In this document: in pieces, positions 35,441-44,270 of the stretch
Layout: every line of letters starts with the position of its first letter
Position numbering within the stretch: the first letter of the stretch is position 1
From: CBDCKN01 sp965219035
Lineage (GTDB): Bacteria > Gemmatimonadota > Gemmatimonadetes > Longimicrobiales > Gaopeijiaceae
Direction of reading: 5' to 3'
NCBI GenBank assembly: GCA_965219035.1
Contig: CBDCMR010000003.1
Coordinates: 1,364,001 to 1,428,000, forward strand
Length of the DNA: 64,000 bases
Translations under genes and position numbers: made by a program
The notes under the pieces: model-generated
The model's database searches: none
The model's input: only the letters and a program-made list of their open reading frames with translations
What the model was told of the DNA's origin: nothing

Positions 35441-35510
35441 CCGTGCAGAAGGTCCGGCCCCGACCGAGCGGAGAGGTCCGGAGGCCGACTGTGCAGCGAG
35501 GTCCAGCCCC
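35439..35510. repeat. Tandem repeat starting in the stop codon of the TonB-like gene
   Basis: Three units of 23-25 bp with the pattern GACCGTGCAGAAGGTCCGGC and CCC. The first begins with the last two bases of the TGA stop at 35438-35440. The array fills the space to the cystathionine beta-synthase gene. Confidence 0.8.
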
Positions 35511-35531
35511 GACCACACAATTAGGACATAG

Positions 35532-36929
35532 ATGGACATGAGCGAGAATCACGCTCGCCCCTACGACGACGTCACTGAGGTGGTGGGCCGGACGCCGCTC
35601 ATTCGGCTGAACAGCGTCACCCAGGGCGTCCCCGGGACGATCTACGCGAAGTGCGAGTTCATGAACCCCGGGGGATCGGTGAAGGACCGCATCGGCCTGG
35701 CCATCGTGGAGAAGGCCGAGCGGGAAGGGGCACTCAAGCCCGGCGGCGTCATCGTCGAGGCCACGAGCGGGAACACCGGGCTGGCTCTGGCAATGGTGGC
35801 TGCCATCCGCGGCTATCGCTGCATCTTCACCATGCCCGACAAGATGAGCCAGGAGAAGGTGAAGCTCCTCCGCTCGTTCGGCGCCGACGTGGTGATCGTT
35901 CCCACGGCGGTCCCCCCGGATCACCCCGACCATTACACGCAGAAGGCCGCGAGCATCGCCCAGGAGACGCCTGGCGCCATTCTTGCGGATCAGTTCTACA
36001 ACCCCGCGAACCCCGAAGCGCACTACGAAAGCACGGGTCCGGAAGTGTGGGAGCAGACCGACGGCGAGGTCACCCACTTCCTGGCCGGCTCAGGTACCGG
36101 AGGGACGATCACCGGGGTGGGCCGGTTCCTGAAAGAGCGGAACCCGGACGTGCAGATCATCGGCGTGGATCCGGTGGGATCGATCTTGAAGACCTTTTTC
36201 GACACGGGCGAGATGATCGAAGGCGAACCCTACAAGGTGGAGGGGCTGGGGAGCGACAAGATCCCCGGAGCGCTGGATATGAGCGTCACGGACCGGTGGG
36301 TCAGGGTGAGCGACGCCGACTCCTTCGCCATGACGCGCCGGCTGTGCCGGGAGGAGGGGCTCTTCGCCGGGGGCTCTTCGGGACTCCTTGTCCACGCGGC
36401 CGTCGAGATCGCCAAGGAGGTGAACGATCCCGACGCCGTGATCGTCACGCTCCTGTGCGACTGGGGCGAGCACTACCTGTCCAAGCTCTACGACGACGAC
36501 TGGATGCGGGAGAACGGCTTCCTCAGGAGGGCACACCGGAGCATTCACGAGATGGTGCTGCAGAAGGGCGCCGACGCTCCGGAGCTGGTGACGGTTCAGC
36601 CCACGACTTCGGTCCGGGTCGCCCTCTCCACGATCACCTCGTTCCACGTCTCCCAGGTGCCGGTGGTTCTGGACGGCGAGTGCGTCGGCTCCCTCACCGA
36701 GGCGGAGCTCATGTCCACCGTCATCGAGGACCCCGAGCTTCTGGACCGGCCTGTGGAATCGGTCATGGACGCGCCCTTCCCGGTGGTGGACAGCCATCTG
36801 GACGCCGACGAGGCGGCGCGGCTCCTGACCCGGGAGAACCCGGCGGTCCTGGTCCGTGCTGACGGGGAGCTCAAGGGAATCCTGACCCGCTACGACGTGG
36901 TGCGGGATCTCTCGGGGGCGGTGGGCTAG
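35532..36929 (+). CDS. Cystathionine beta-synthase with C-terminal CBS pair
   Basis: 465 residues. Condenses serine (or a relative) and homocysteine using pyridoxal phosphate. The PLP Lys is in NPGGSVKDRIGLAIVE, the substrate loop in EATSGNTGLALAMVA, and the phosphate loop in GSGTGGTITGVGRF. After residue 330 two CBS domains follow (VTVQPTTSVRVALSTITSFH and VESVMDAPFPVVDSHLDADE), the same architecture as eukaryotic CBS. The gene sits between the mutS block and ddl on the same strand. Confidence 0.92.
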   Translation: MDMSENHARPYDDVTEVVGRTPLIRLNSVTQGVPGTIYAKCEFMNPGGSVKDRIGLAIVEKAEREGALKPGGVIVEATSGNTGLALAMVAAIRGYRCIFTMPDKMSQEKVKLLRSFGADVVIVPTAVPPDHPDHYTQKAASIAQETPGAILADQFYNPANPEAHYESTGPEVWEQTDGEVTHFLAGSGTGGTITGVGRFLKERNPDVQIIGVDPVGSILKTFFDTGEMIEGEPYKVEGLGSDKIPGALDMSVTDRWVRVSDADSFAMTRRLCREEGLFAGGSSGLLVHAAVEIAKEVNDPDAVIVTLLCDWGEHYLSKLYDDDWMRENGFLRRAHRSIHEMVLQKGADAPELVTVQPTTSVRVALSTITSFHVSQVPVVLDGECVGSLTEAELMSTVIEDPELLDRPVESVMDAPFPVVDSHLDADEAARLLTRENPAVLVRADGELKGILTRYDVVRDLSGAVG

Positions 36930-36990
36930 GATGGCCACGCGGGGCGGGCTGTCGGTGACGGGACGCTCGCCGGTGGGGAGGGAGGCACCC

Positions 36991-38034
36991 ATGAAGGTCG
37001 TCGTCCTTCTCGGGGGTGAGTCCGAGGAGCGGGACGTCTCGCTGGTTTCCGGCTGCCAGGTGGCCGACGCCCTCCGGCAGGCCGGGCACGACGTGGTGGC
37101 CCTGGATCCCGTGAAGGGCCCGCTCGCCGAGCTCGGCGAGCGGATCATCCTGGCATCGGGAGTCGGGGCGCTGCCGCCGTCCGAGACCGTGGACCCGGGG
37201 GGTGGGGGAGCAATGGGGGGAGCGGGCGGGGGAGCGACCGCCTCAGGCACCGCGCTGGCCACCCGGGAGGAGATCGTCCAGGCCGACATCATCTTCCCGG
37301 TGCTCCACGGTGGCATGGGGGAGGACGGCACACTCCAGGCCCTCCTGGACATCGCCGGGGTCCGCTACGCCGGGAGCGGCATGCTCGGGTGCGCCCTGTC
37401 CATGGACAAGGACGTCACAAAGCGAATCCTACGGGACGCCGGGATCCCGACGCCGGACTGGCTGGTGAGTCCCAACGCCGACCAGGTCATGGAGCGATTG
37501 GGCGTTCCCGTCATCGCCAAGCCGGTGGCCGGGGGATCGTCGGTGCGCCTGTCCCTACTCCAGGTGGAGCTCGAGGTGGTGGCCGCCGTGGCCGAAGACG
37601 CGAAGGCGCCCTCACCCATGATGTACGAGGTCTACGTCGAGGGCCGGGAGTTCACGGTGGGGATCCTGGGCGATCAGGCCCTACCCGTGGGCGAGATCGT
37701 GTCCCAGCACGAGCTCTTCGACTACGAGTGCAAGTACCAGTCGGGGATGGCCGAGGAGATCTTCCCGGCCGACATCCCCGACGCGCTTGCCGAGACGCTG
37801 CAGGCCCGGGCCCTGGAGGTCCACCGGCTCCTTCGCCTCCGGGACTTCTCCCGCGTGGACTTCATGGTGGACCAGGCGGACGAGCCGTGGTGCCTGGAGG
37901 CCAACTCGCTCCCGGGTCTCACGGGCAACAGCCTCCTGCCCAAGGCCGCCCGGGCGGGTGGCATCAGCTTCCCAGCACTGTGCGACCTGATCATGCAGAT
38001 GGCGGCGGAGAGGAAGGTGGGCGCGGGGGTCTAG
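36991..38034 (+). CDS. ddl: D-alanine--D-alanine ligase
   Basis: 347 residues. Makes the D-Ala-D-Ala dipeptide for peptidoglycan using ATP. Visible: MKVVVLLGGESEERDVSLVS, FPVLHGGMGEDGTLQALLDI, KPVAGGSSVRLSLL in the ATP-grasp fold, and a C-terminal LEANSLPGLTGNSLLPKAAR metal-site region. An odd Gly/Ala-rich insert (PGGGGAMGGAGGGATASGTA) lies near residues 69-90. ATG 36991 follows GGAGGGAGGCACCC; the frame from 36931 adds 20 unrelated residues. Stop TAG. Confidence 0.93.
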   Translation: MKVVVLLGGESEERDVSLVSGCQVADALRQAGHDVVALDPVKGPLAELGERIILASGVGALPPSETVDPGGGGAMGGAGGGATASGTALATREEIVQADIIFPVLHGGMGEDGTLQALLDIAGVRYAGSGMLGCALSMDKDVTKRILRDAGIPTPDWLVSPNADQVMERLGVPVIAKPVAGGSSVRLSLLQVELEVVAAVAEDAKAPSPMMYEVYVEGREFTVGILGDQALPVGEIVSQHELFDYECKYQSGMAEEIFPADIPDALAETLQARALEVHRLLRLRDFSRVDFMVDQADEPWCLEANSLPGLTGNSLLPKAARAGGISFPALCDLIMQMAAERKVGAGV

Positions 38035-38060
38035 CGAGCCGGCCCTCCAGGACAGACGCA

Positions 38061-38438
38061 CTAGTTGGACTCCAGCAGTCGATCCACCTCCCCGATAGGC
38101 CCCGCATTGTAGAAGAGCTCGCGACCGCTATGTGCCCATATGGGCTCATCGCTCCTGGTTGTCGAGACCTGCCAGAGGCCCGAATCGACGTCCGGGAACG
38201 GTTGCACCCAGATCCGCTAGACATTCGGCACCGCGTGAATCGCCCAGCCTGTTCGAGGCATACGCCAGCCACCGACCGTCGGGGGAGAGCGACATCTCGA
38301 GCGCACCCCAGTCCTCCGATGTGACCAGTGGAGTCGGCAGAGCAGCCACTCTCCATCGGGGGAGTACAGCGCCTCCTCGATGGGCTCCTCTATGTCCAGC
38401 CCGAGCTCCCGTCCTGCTGCGACAGGGGCGGCGCCCCT
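38061..38438 (-). pseudogene. Beta-propeller (PD40-type) C-terminal remnant of a TolB/kinase-like protein
   Basis: Read on the minus strand, three frames give consecutive pieces: EEALYSPDGEWLL, then SEDWGALEMSLSPDGRWLAY, then VQPFPDVDSGLWQVSTTRSD and WAHSGRELFYNAGP to TAG at 38061-38063. These are PD40/WD40-like blades as found at the C-terminus of TolB-type proteins and some serine/threonine kinases. At least two frameshifts and loss of the upstream part make it non-functional. Confidence 0.65.
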
Positions 38439-38981
38439 CTACCGCGACCAGGGCGGCACCACGTGGTTCATGCGCGCGTAAGCGATCGACTGCCCGAGAT
38501 GCTCGTTCATGTGAGCAACGAGTTGGAGCAGGACGGCCCACTGACCGACATCACGGCCGTATAGCCGAGTGTTCTCCTCGAGATCCTTCGAGGACATAGA
38601 GGCCACAACTCGCCTGACGTGCTCCATCGACTCGGCCAGGATGGCGACGGCCTTCTCCTTGTCGGCCACCCCCTCCTCCCAGCTGTCGTACTCCGCAGCG
38701 TCCATGGGCGAGCGCACGTCCAAGCCGATCTCCGGATAGTAGTAGTTGTAGCGCGCGATGTGCATGTATACGCGCGCCACCGACATCACTCCATCCATCG
38801 GACTCCAGGCGTAGCTCTCCTCCGGCATCGCCTTGGCGAGGGCCACCAATTTCTCGGCGGATGCGTTGAACTGCCCCTCGAACTCCACGCGGAAGTTCGG
38901 GGGTGAGCTTTGCGCCAGGACGTTCGAAGTGTAGGTGGCGGCGAGGGCCAGGATCAGAAGTGCGGTGCGGGCAGTACGCAT
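38439..38981 (-). CDS. Secreted DinB-family protein
   Basis: 180 residues with a signal peptide (TALLILALAATYTSNVLAQS). The mature part is a DinB four-helix bundle: EKLVALAKAMPEESYAWSP, VARVYMHIARYNYYYP, and a C-terminal VAHMNEHLGQSIAYARMNHV. The three His residues that bind metal in DinB proteins have plausible counterparts (YMHIA, NEHLG, MNHV). DinB-type proteins are usually cytoplasmic metal-dependent thiol transferases; a secreted one is less common. Stop TAG immediately followed by the propeller remnant. Confidence 0.85.
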   Translation of the reverse strand: MRTARTALLILALAATYTSNVLAQSSPPNFRVEFEGQFNASAEKLVALAKAMPEESYAWSPMDGVMSVARVYMHIARYNYYYPEIGLDVRSPMDAAEYDSWEEGVADKEKAVAILAESMEHVRRVVASMSSKDLEENTRLYGRDVGQWAVLLQLVAHMNEHLGQSIAYARMNHVVPPWSR

Positions 38982-39059
38982 GGGTAGCTCCGGTTGAGAC
39001 GGGATGATCGGGGAAAATATAGGGGAATCAGCGCCGGACTGCCTTTCAGCTCTACTCCC

Positions 39060-39413
39060 CTATGGAAGCTGCCGGACGAGATATCCTGCAGCGATGGTAC
39101 CCACGAGCACGCCCCCGTAACACAGCAGGACGATCAACGCGTTCAGGTGTTTGATCTGCAACCCGTCGTACAGTGTGTAGCGAAAGCGGTGCGCCCAGTG
39201 AAACAACAACAACGTGCACGAGACGAAAATCGTCACGCGCGAAAGTGGGTGGCCCAGCACCGCGAGCATGTGCCCGTGACTGGGGGGCGAGAGCCAGCCG
39301 AGAGGGAAGGCGAGGCCGAACAGCAACAGCAGGACCGGGATCACCAGGGCGGCCACCACTCCCCCGGCGCTGAAGAGAATCCACAAGAGCGGCTCTAGCG
39401 TTCGCTTTACCAT
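39060..39413 (-). CDS. frdD: Fumarate reductase membrane subunit D
   Basis: 117 residues, three transmembrane helices (LLWILFSAGGVVAALVIPVL; VTIFVSCTLLLFHWAHRF; LIVLLCYGGVLVGTIAAGYL). With FrdC it anchors the catalytic subunits and passes electrons from quinol. The His-rich loop FHWAHRFRYTLYDGLQIKH matches the FrdD pattern. ATG 39413 lies two bases after the frdC stop (TAACAATG), so it is coupled. Last gene of frdABCD; stop TAG. Confidence 0.9.
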   Translation of the reverse strand: MVKRTLEPLLWILFSAGGVVAALVIPVLLLLFGLAFPLGWLSPPSHGHMLAVLGHPLSRVTIFVSCTLLLFHWAHRFRYTLYDGLQIKHLNALIVLLCYGGVLVGTIAAGYLVRQLP

Positions 39414-39415
39414 TG

Positions 39416-39838
39416 TTACCTTGACCCAGCAAGGATGATCCACGCCACCAGGAGAGACGTCACCACCCACGCGCCGTAGTTGGAGGCGGCAATCAACTTC
39501 CCCGGCACTCGCTTGCCTCGCATGCGCAGCACCATCGCCCGGGGTGCCAGGTTGAACCAGGTGACGGCGTGGAATAGGACAAAGAACAGGCTGACGAGGT
39601 TGACGAGCACGATGCCCGGGTTTGCGGCCCAACGCATGAACTCCTGGTAAGCAGCCTCTCCACGCCCCACTGCAGCGACCAGCAGCAGAAAGAACACGAC
39701 GAACCACGCCACGAAGATGCTGCTCATCTCGCGCAAGATGAACGCGACCGAGGACCGGCGCTTCAACCACCACCACGTGGAAACCCGCGGACGATACCAG
39801 CGCGGGTGGAAACGCGTGTATGTCGGTCGCTCGCTCAT
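39416..39838 (-). CDS. frdC: Fumarate reductase membrane subunit C
   Basis: 140 residues with three membrane helices (IFVAWFVVFFLLLVAAVGR; GIVLVNLVSLFFVLFHAVTW; VVTSLLVAWIILAGS). YRPRVSTWWWLKRRSSVAFI and FHAVTWFNLAPRAMVLRMRG are typical of FrdC. ATG 39838 overlaps the frdB stop (ATGA). This is the four-subunit enterobacterial-like form of quinol:fumarate reductase, not the usual sdhC single anchor. Confidence 0.92.
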   Translation of the reverse strand: MSERPTYTRFHPRWYRPRVSTWWWLKRRSSVAFILREMSSIFVAWFVVFFLLLVAAVGRGEAAYQEFMRWAANPGIVLVNLVSLFFVLFHAVTWFNLAPRAMVLRMRGKRVPGKLIAASNYGAWVVTSLLVAWIILAGSR

Positions 39839-40578
39839 CTAGCGCCCCACGGCAAAAGGAGGCCTTTGAGCGAGGTCAGCGCGGCATCCAGCTTGTAACG
39901 CTGAATGGAGCCGGCGGGATCGACGTCCTTCGGACAGACCTCGGTACATTCGCCCACGAAGGTGCAGCCCCAGATTCCATCGTGCTGGGAAAGAAGGTCG
40001 AGACGCTCGCCGGATCCCTCGTCGCGTGAATCGAGATTGTACCGCTGGGCCAGAGCAATCACGGCCGGCCCGAGGAACTTCGGGTCGAGACCGTACACCG
40101 GGCAGGCGGCGTAGCACAGCATGCAATTGATGCACATGCTGTACTGCTTGTACTCGCTCAGTTCGTCCGGTGTTTGCCTGTACTCTCCTTCCGCCAGAGG
40201 CCGTTCCTGGTCGCGCACGATCCAGGGCTTGATCGTGGTCAGCTTTTGCATGAAGTCCGTCATCTCGACGATGAGATCCCGGATGACGGGGAAGTTTTGC
40301 AGCGGCTCGAGACGCACGGGACCCGGCGCGTAGTCGGTGAGGAACGTTGCGCATGTCAGCTTCGGCTCTCCGTTGACGGTCATGCCGCAACTACCGCAGA
40401 TGCCCATGCGACACGACCAACGGTACGACAGCGTGCCGTCCAGCTGGTCCTTGATGTAGTTGAGCCCGTCGAGAACCACCCACTCTTTGTGGCACGGCAC
40501 CTCGTATTCCTCGAACGTCGGCTCGTCCTCCTCCTCGGGACGGTACCGTGCCAGCTGCATTGTGATACGGTCATCCAT
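39835..40578 (-). CDS. frdB: Fumarate reductase iron-sulfur subunit
   Basis: 247 residues. Carries electrons from the membrane quinol site to FrdA. The 2Fe-2S cluster site is CRMGICGSCGMTVNGEPKLTC-type; the 4Fe-4S and 3Fe-4S sites are SMCINCMLCYAACPVYG and CTFVGECTEVCPKDVDP. ATG 40578 chosen: the upstream extension in the open frame is the repeat spacer. Ends overlapping frdC. Confidence 0.95.
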   Translation of the reverse strand: MDDRITMQLARYRPEEEDEPTFEEYEVPCHKEWVVLDGLNYIKDQLDGTLSYRWSCRMGICGSCGMTVNGEPKLTCATFLTDYAPGPVRLEPLQNFPVIRDLIVEMTDFMQKLTTIKPWIVRDQERPLAEGEYRQTPDELSEYKQYSMCINCMLCYAACPVYGLDPKFLGPAVIALAQRYNLDSRDEGSGERLDLLSQHDGIWGCTFVGECTEVCPKDVDPAGSIQRYKLDAALTSLKGLLLPWGAR

Positions 40579-40580
40579 AG

Positions 40581-40627
40581 TTGTTAGTGTCCCGTATACT
40601 CGGGTTGTTAGCTCCCGTATACTCGCT
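40581..40627. repeat. Tandem repeat between frdA and frdB
   Basis: Two units of 24 and 23 bp on the plus strand, beginning TTGTTAG and ending CCCGTATACTCG. The second holds the frdA stop (TAA on the minus strand, 40608-40610). It lengthens the frdA-frdB junction, while the frdB-frdC junction has no gap and the frdC-frdD gap is 2 bases. Confidence 0.85.
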
Positions 40628-42347
40628 CGCCAGGGGGCCACCGGGTGATGGTCACTGGCAGGTATTCGACCCTGGAGGAGCCGTCGGAATTACGATAGAT
40701 GAGCGAGTGCGCCAGGAAACGTTCGTCGTCACGATCGGTGAAGTCGGTCCGTTGGTGGGCACCCCTGGATTCTTCGCGCCACAGCGCACAGTGGACGATC
40801 GACTCGGCAACGTCGAGCATGGATGACAGCTCCAAGACGGTTGTCAGCTCGGTGTTGAACGTTCGGCTGCTATCCTGCACGGCCACGTTGCGAAAGCGCT
40901 CCTGCAGCTCGCGCAGCCGGTCGGCTGCCCGGGTCAGCCCCTCTCTCGAGCGATAGATGCCGGCGGCCTGCTCCATGGTCTCCTGCATCTCCTCGCGAAT
41001 AGTGGCGGGGCGTTCCACGCCATCCATCTTGTGCAGGAAGTCGCGCTCCAAACGCCGTTTTTCATCTTCTGCCTGCGCCAGCAGACTGGAGTTCGGATCC
41101 GTCTGGGTGGATGCATACTCCGCCGCCGCACGGCCGGCGCGCGCGCCGAAAACGAGCAGTTCCGGCAGGGAATTGGATCCCAGCCGGTTCGCGCCGTTGA
41201 TGCTCACGCACGCGACCTCACCAGCCGCGTACAGCCCGGCCAGGGGGGTGGCACCGTCGATGTCGGTGTGGACCCCTCCCATCATATAGTGGATGACCGG
41301 CCGCACCGGGATCAGCTCCTTGACCGGGTCGATATTCTGATATTTCCGACACAGCTCGCGCACAAACGGAATCTTGGCGTCGATGACCTGCCTGCCCAAA
41401 TGCCGCAGGTCGAGGTGAACCACCGCGCCGTAGGGGCCATCGATGGTCCGCCCTTTCTCCACCTCCTTGACGAAGGCCTGCGACAGACGGTCGCGAGGCC
41501 CCAGCTCCATGCTCCGCAGAACCGGTTTCGGCTCCGGCGTGCCCAGGTTGTAGTCCTGCAGGTAGCGGTAGCCGTCTTTGTTGAGCAACCAGCCTCCTTC
41601 GGCCCGCGCCGCCTCGGTGATGAGGATGCCGGTGAACGGGAGGCCCGTCGGGTGATACTGGACGAACTCCATGTCCTTGAGCGGGGCGCCGGCCGCGTAA
41701 GCCAACGCCATGCCGTCGCCGTTCTTGATGCTGGCGTTGGTGGTGAACGGAAACACGCGGCCGCAGCCGCCCGTGCACAGAATGACGGCCTTGGCCAGAA
41801 TCGGTTGGATCTTGCCGGACATCAGCTCCAGCGCCACGACGCCTTGAACCCGGCCATCATCGACCAGGAGCCTGGTCACGAACCACTCGTCGTAGCGAAC
41901 GACGCTCGTGTATTTGAGTGAGGTTTGGAATAGCGTGTGGAGCATGTGGAAGCCGGTCTTGTCGGCCGCGAACCACGTTCGCTTTCTCTTCATGCCGCCG
42001 AACGGACGCACGGCAACTCCGCCCTCGGGCGTGCGACTCCAGGGACAACCCCAGTGTTCCAACCGGAGCAGCTCCTCCGGCGCCTCTCTCACGAACTCGT
42101 CGACGGCATCTTGATCGCACAGCCAAGCGCCACCCGATATGGTGTCATAGGCGTGCTCGTCGAGGGAGTCGTCCGGGGCGATTACTCCCGCGGCGCCCCC
42201 CTCTGCCGAGACCGTGTGGCTGCGCATGGGATAGACCTTGGAGATGACGGCAATGCGGAGGCGGGGGTTGGTTTCCGCGATGGCAATGGCCGCACGTAAT
42301 CCTGCTCCGCCACCCCCCACCAGTACTACGTCATGAGAAGCGGTCAC
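40608..42347 (-). CDS. frdA: Fumarate reductase flavoprotein subunit
   Basis: 579 residues. The catalytic subunit, reducing fumarate with covalent FAD. FAD-binding VVLVGGGGAGLRAAIAIAE at the N-terminus, the covalent flavin His in the MRSHTVSAEGG context, and the active-site VQYHPTGLPFTGILITEA are present, as are GGVHTDIDGATPLAGLYAAG and INGANRLGSNSLPEL. First gene of frdABCD on the minus strand; the 190 bases before it (42348-42540) contain no gene and presumably the promoter. Could also run as succinate dehydrogenase. Confidence 0.95.
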   Translation of the reverse strand: MTASHDVVLVGGGGAGLRAAIAIAETNPRLRIAVISKVYPMRSHTVSAEGGAAGVIAPDDSLDEHAYDTISGGAWLCDQDAVDEFVREAPEELLRLEHWGCPWSRTPEGGVAVRPFGGMKRKRTWFAADKTGFHMLHTLFQTSLKYTSVVRYDEWFVTRLLVDDGRVQGVVALELMSGKIQPILAKAVILCTGGCGRVFPFTTNASIKNGDGMALAYAAGAPLKDMEFVQYHPTGLPFTGILITEAARAEGGWLLNKDGYRYLQDYNLGTPEPKPVLRSMELGPRDRLSQAFVKEVEKGRTIDGPYGAVVHLDLRHLGRQVIDAKIPFVRELCRKYQNIDPVKELIPVRPVIHYMMGGVHTDIDGATPLAGLYAAGEVACVSINGANRLGSNSLPELLVFGARAGRAAAEYASTQTDPNSSLLAQAEDEKRRLERDFLHKMDGVERPATIREEMQETMEQAAGIYRSREGLTRAADRLRELQERFRNVAVQDSSRTFNTELTTVLELSSMLDVAESIVHCALWREESRGAHQRTDFTDRDDERFLAHSLIYRNSDGSSRVEYLPVTITRWPPGERVYGS

Positions 42348-42540
42348 TTGAGCTCGTCTTCTGGTACGGTACCGTCGTGGGGGACCACACTACGCGAACC
42401 GCTTCCGTCGTGATATCCGTGGCGGATACTCCGGCAGTAGGGCCTCGCGGCCCCAATGGCCGTCGCCTGCTCGATTATGCGCGTCACGCCCCAGAGCGGC
42501 AAGGATCGGGAGAATGTCCCGATGCCGTCCTCTCAGCCGT

Positions 42541-43485
42541 TCAGTATCCCTGTGCCACCAGGACTCCCAGCAGTGTACCGGCGAGCGCCCCCCCCATCAT
42601 CTGCGCCCAAGCTTTCGACGACGGTAGCGGTTGCTCGCCACGATGCAGCAGTGGAACCGTTACGCCGGTCGCAATGCCGATACCGGCGCCTGCCACAACA
42701 TCCGAAGGGAAATGCTGGCCTGCCTCGACGCGCAACGCCGAGGTCATGCCCGCCAACGTACCCCCCAGGAAGCCGACGCCAGCGCGCTCGAGCCAGCTCG
42801 CCTCTGGACGGCCCAGCAGGTGTTCCGTCATCCCCAATGCTGCCCCTGTCCACGCCGCGGACGTGTGCCCCGACGGCATCGAGTGGAAGGTGCGCTCCCT
42901 CGAGACGTCGAAGGCGGAATCATCCGGACGTTCTTCTGCGGACAGATACGCATACGGGCGGGCACGGCCCAGCATCGTCTTGGCGAAGCTTGTGAACCCT
43001 TGCCGGATCAGAAATGTCTCGGCATAGACGAGACTACGGCGGCCGAGACCACGCCAACGCTTGCCGGGTTGGCCTGTGGCCAAGGTCAAAACGAGTGGAA
43101 ACACGAGGGCCGCGGTGCGTGTCCAATCACTGGCTGCATCAGCATCGAGACTGCCGTTGCCAACGATGTCACGGTCCACCGACCAGGCGATCTCAGCCGG
43201 ATCGAACCCCTGCGTCGGCACCTCGCCATAGTCGACCGGCACGAGCAGGCCGGTGACCAGGAAGCCGGCGCCCACTCCCGACAGGGTGATCTCGCGCCCT
43301 TTCCGATAATCGGGATAGAAACGATCAGGATGGACGCCATAGGGCGTCGAGACGGAGTCGACGTTCGTCGCGGGCTGGCCCCGCGCCCCCGTGGGCAGAC
43401 ACAACGCCAGTACCACGGGCGCAACCACGGGCGCGACGCGAAGGCGACGGACCCAGTGATGCCTTGTGGATCGCAAGCGATTCAT
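42541..43485 (-). CDS. PAP2-superfamily membrane phosphatase
   Basis: 314 residues. The three phosphatase motifs are present: KTMLGRARPYAYL (K-x6-RP), SMPSGHTSAAW (PSGH), and RVEAGQHFPSDVVAG with the catalytic His. An N-terminal signal/anchor (VAPVVAPVVLALCLPTGARG) and several hydrophobic helices place it in the membrane, probably acting on lipid phosphates such as undecaprenyl pyrophosphate. ATG 43485 chosen because the signal begins there; ATG 43515 possible. Follows the sigma/anti-sigma genes on the same strand. Confidence 0.88.
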   Translation of the reverse strand: MNRLRSTRHHWVRRLRVAPVVAPVVLALCLPTGARGQPATNVDSVSTPYGVHPDRFYPDYRKGREITLSGVGAGFLVTGLLVPVDYGEVPTQGFDPAEIAWSVDRDIVGNGSLDADAASDWTRTAALVFPLVLTLATGQPGKRWRGLGRRSLVYAETFLIRQGFTSFAKTMLGRARPYAYLSAEERPDDSAFDVSRERTFHSMPSGHTSAAWTGAALGMTEHLLGRPEASWLERAGVGFLGGTLAGMTSALRVEAGQHFPSDVVAGAGIGIATGVTVPLLHRGEQPLPSSKAWAQMMGGALAGTLLGVLVAQGY

Positions 43486-43532
43486 CGTTCGGCAACCGGG
43501 ACGCGCTTCAATCATATCTCGATGCTCCAGAG

Positions 43533-44270
43533 TCACCTCGGCTCAAGCGCCAGAAAGAGAAGATAGCCGCCGTCATCCTGCAATTCGGCATTCGTAGCGA
43601 CCTGGCCCCCCTCTCGGACGAAGACGATCGTCTCGGCCACTCGTATGGCGACCCGCGAGACGGCACGAGGAATCGTGATGCTGTAGTCGGGAGACGACCC
43701 CTCCGAGTCGATCATCAATCGCTCCACGTTCGAGTCGAACGACGCCGTCCCTCCCACCACCTCGACCCTCAGATCCTCAACATCGGCCAAGGTGATTTGG
43801 GCTACGCCCGTGGCCTGGATGCGAGTGAACACGATCTCCAGATCGGCTCCTACGGGGACCACGATACCCAACACACCATCGGTGTCGGGAGACGTTGCGG
43901 TCTGGGCCTCCGTGTCCCGCCCGACATCGGGCCCGAGCAGTCGCTCGATCCACGTCGGCAGGGGGGAGCCTGGCGCTGCGTATGCAGCTCCCGCTGCTCC
44001 GAACATGAGCAGAGTGCCCGCCGCCCAACGCGCCCACGCCGGTGCCTGGCGGCGACTCGCCCGCACGATCAGGTCCCCCGGATCCACTTCGGGCGCCGGA
44101 TCGTCGAGGAGTGCCAACATGCCGTCGAGCTCCCCTACCTCGCGCTCCGTCTTCACCAGGAGCTCTCGGCAGGGGGCGCAAGAATCCAGATGAGCCTCCG
44201 CGGCGGCCCGCTCGTCGCCATGTAGTTCGGTGTTCAGCAGCTTCTCGAGCGTATCCTGGTCAAGGTGCAT
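43533..44270 (-). CDS. Membrane anti-sigma factor with zinc-finger N-terminus
   Basis: 245 residues. HLDSCAPC is the H-x3-C-x2-C zinc signature. One transmembrane helix (WARWAAGTLLMFGAAGAAYA) follows near residue 85. The outer part (VLGIVVPVGADLEIVFTRIQ, VEVVGGTASFDS and so on) looks like a beta-rich domain without a recognised name. ATG 44270 overlaps the end of the sigma gene by 11 bases, so the pair is coupled. Confidence 0.82.
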   Translation of the reverse strand: MHLDQDTLEKLLNTELHGDERAAAEAHLDSCAPCRELLVKTEREVGELDGMLALLDDPAPEVDPGDLIVRASRRQAPAWARWAAGTLLMFGAAGAAYAAPGSPLPTWIERLLGPDVGRDTEAQTATSPDTDGVLGIVVPVGADLEIVFTRIQATGVAQITLADVEDLRVEVVGGTASFDSNVERLMIDSEGSSPDYSITIPRAVSRVAIRVAETIVFVREGGQVATNAELQDDGGYLLFLALEPR

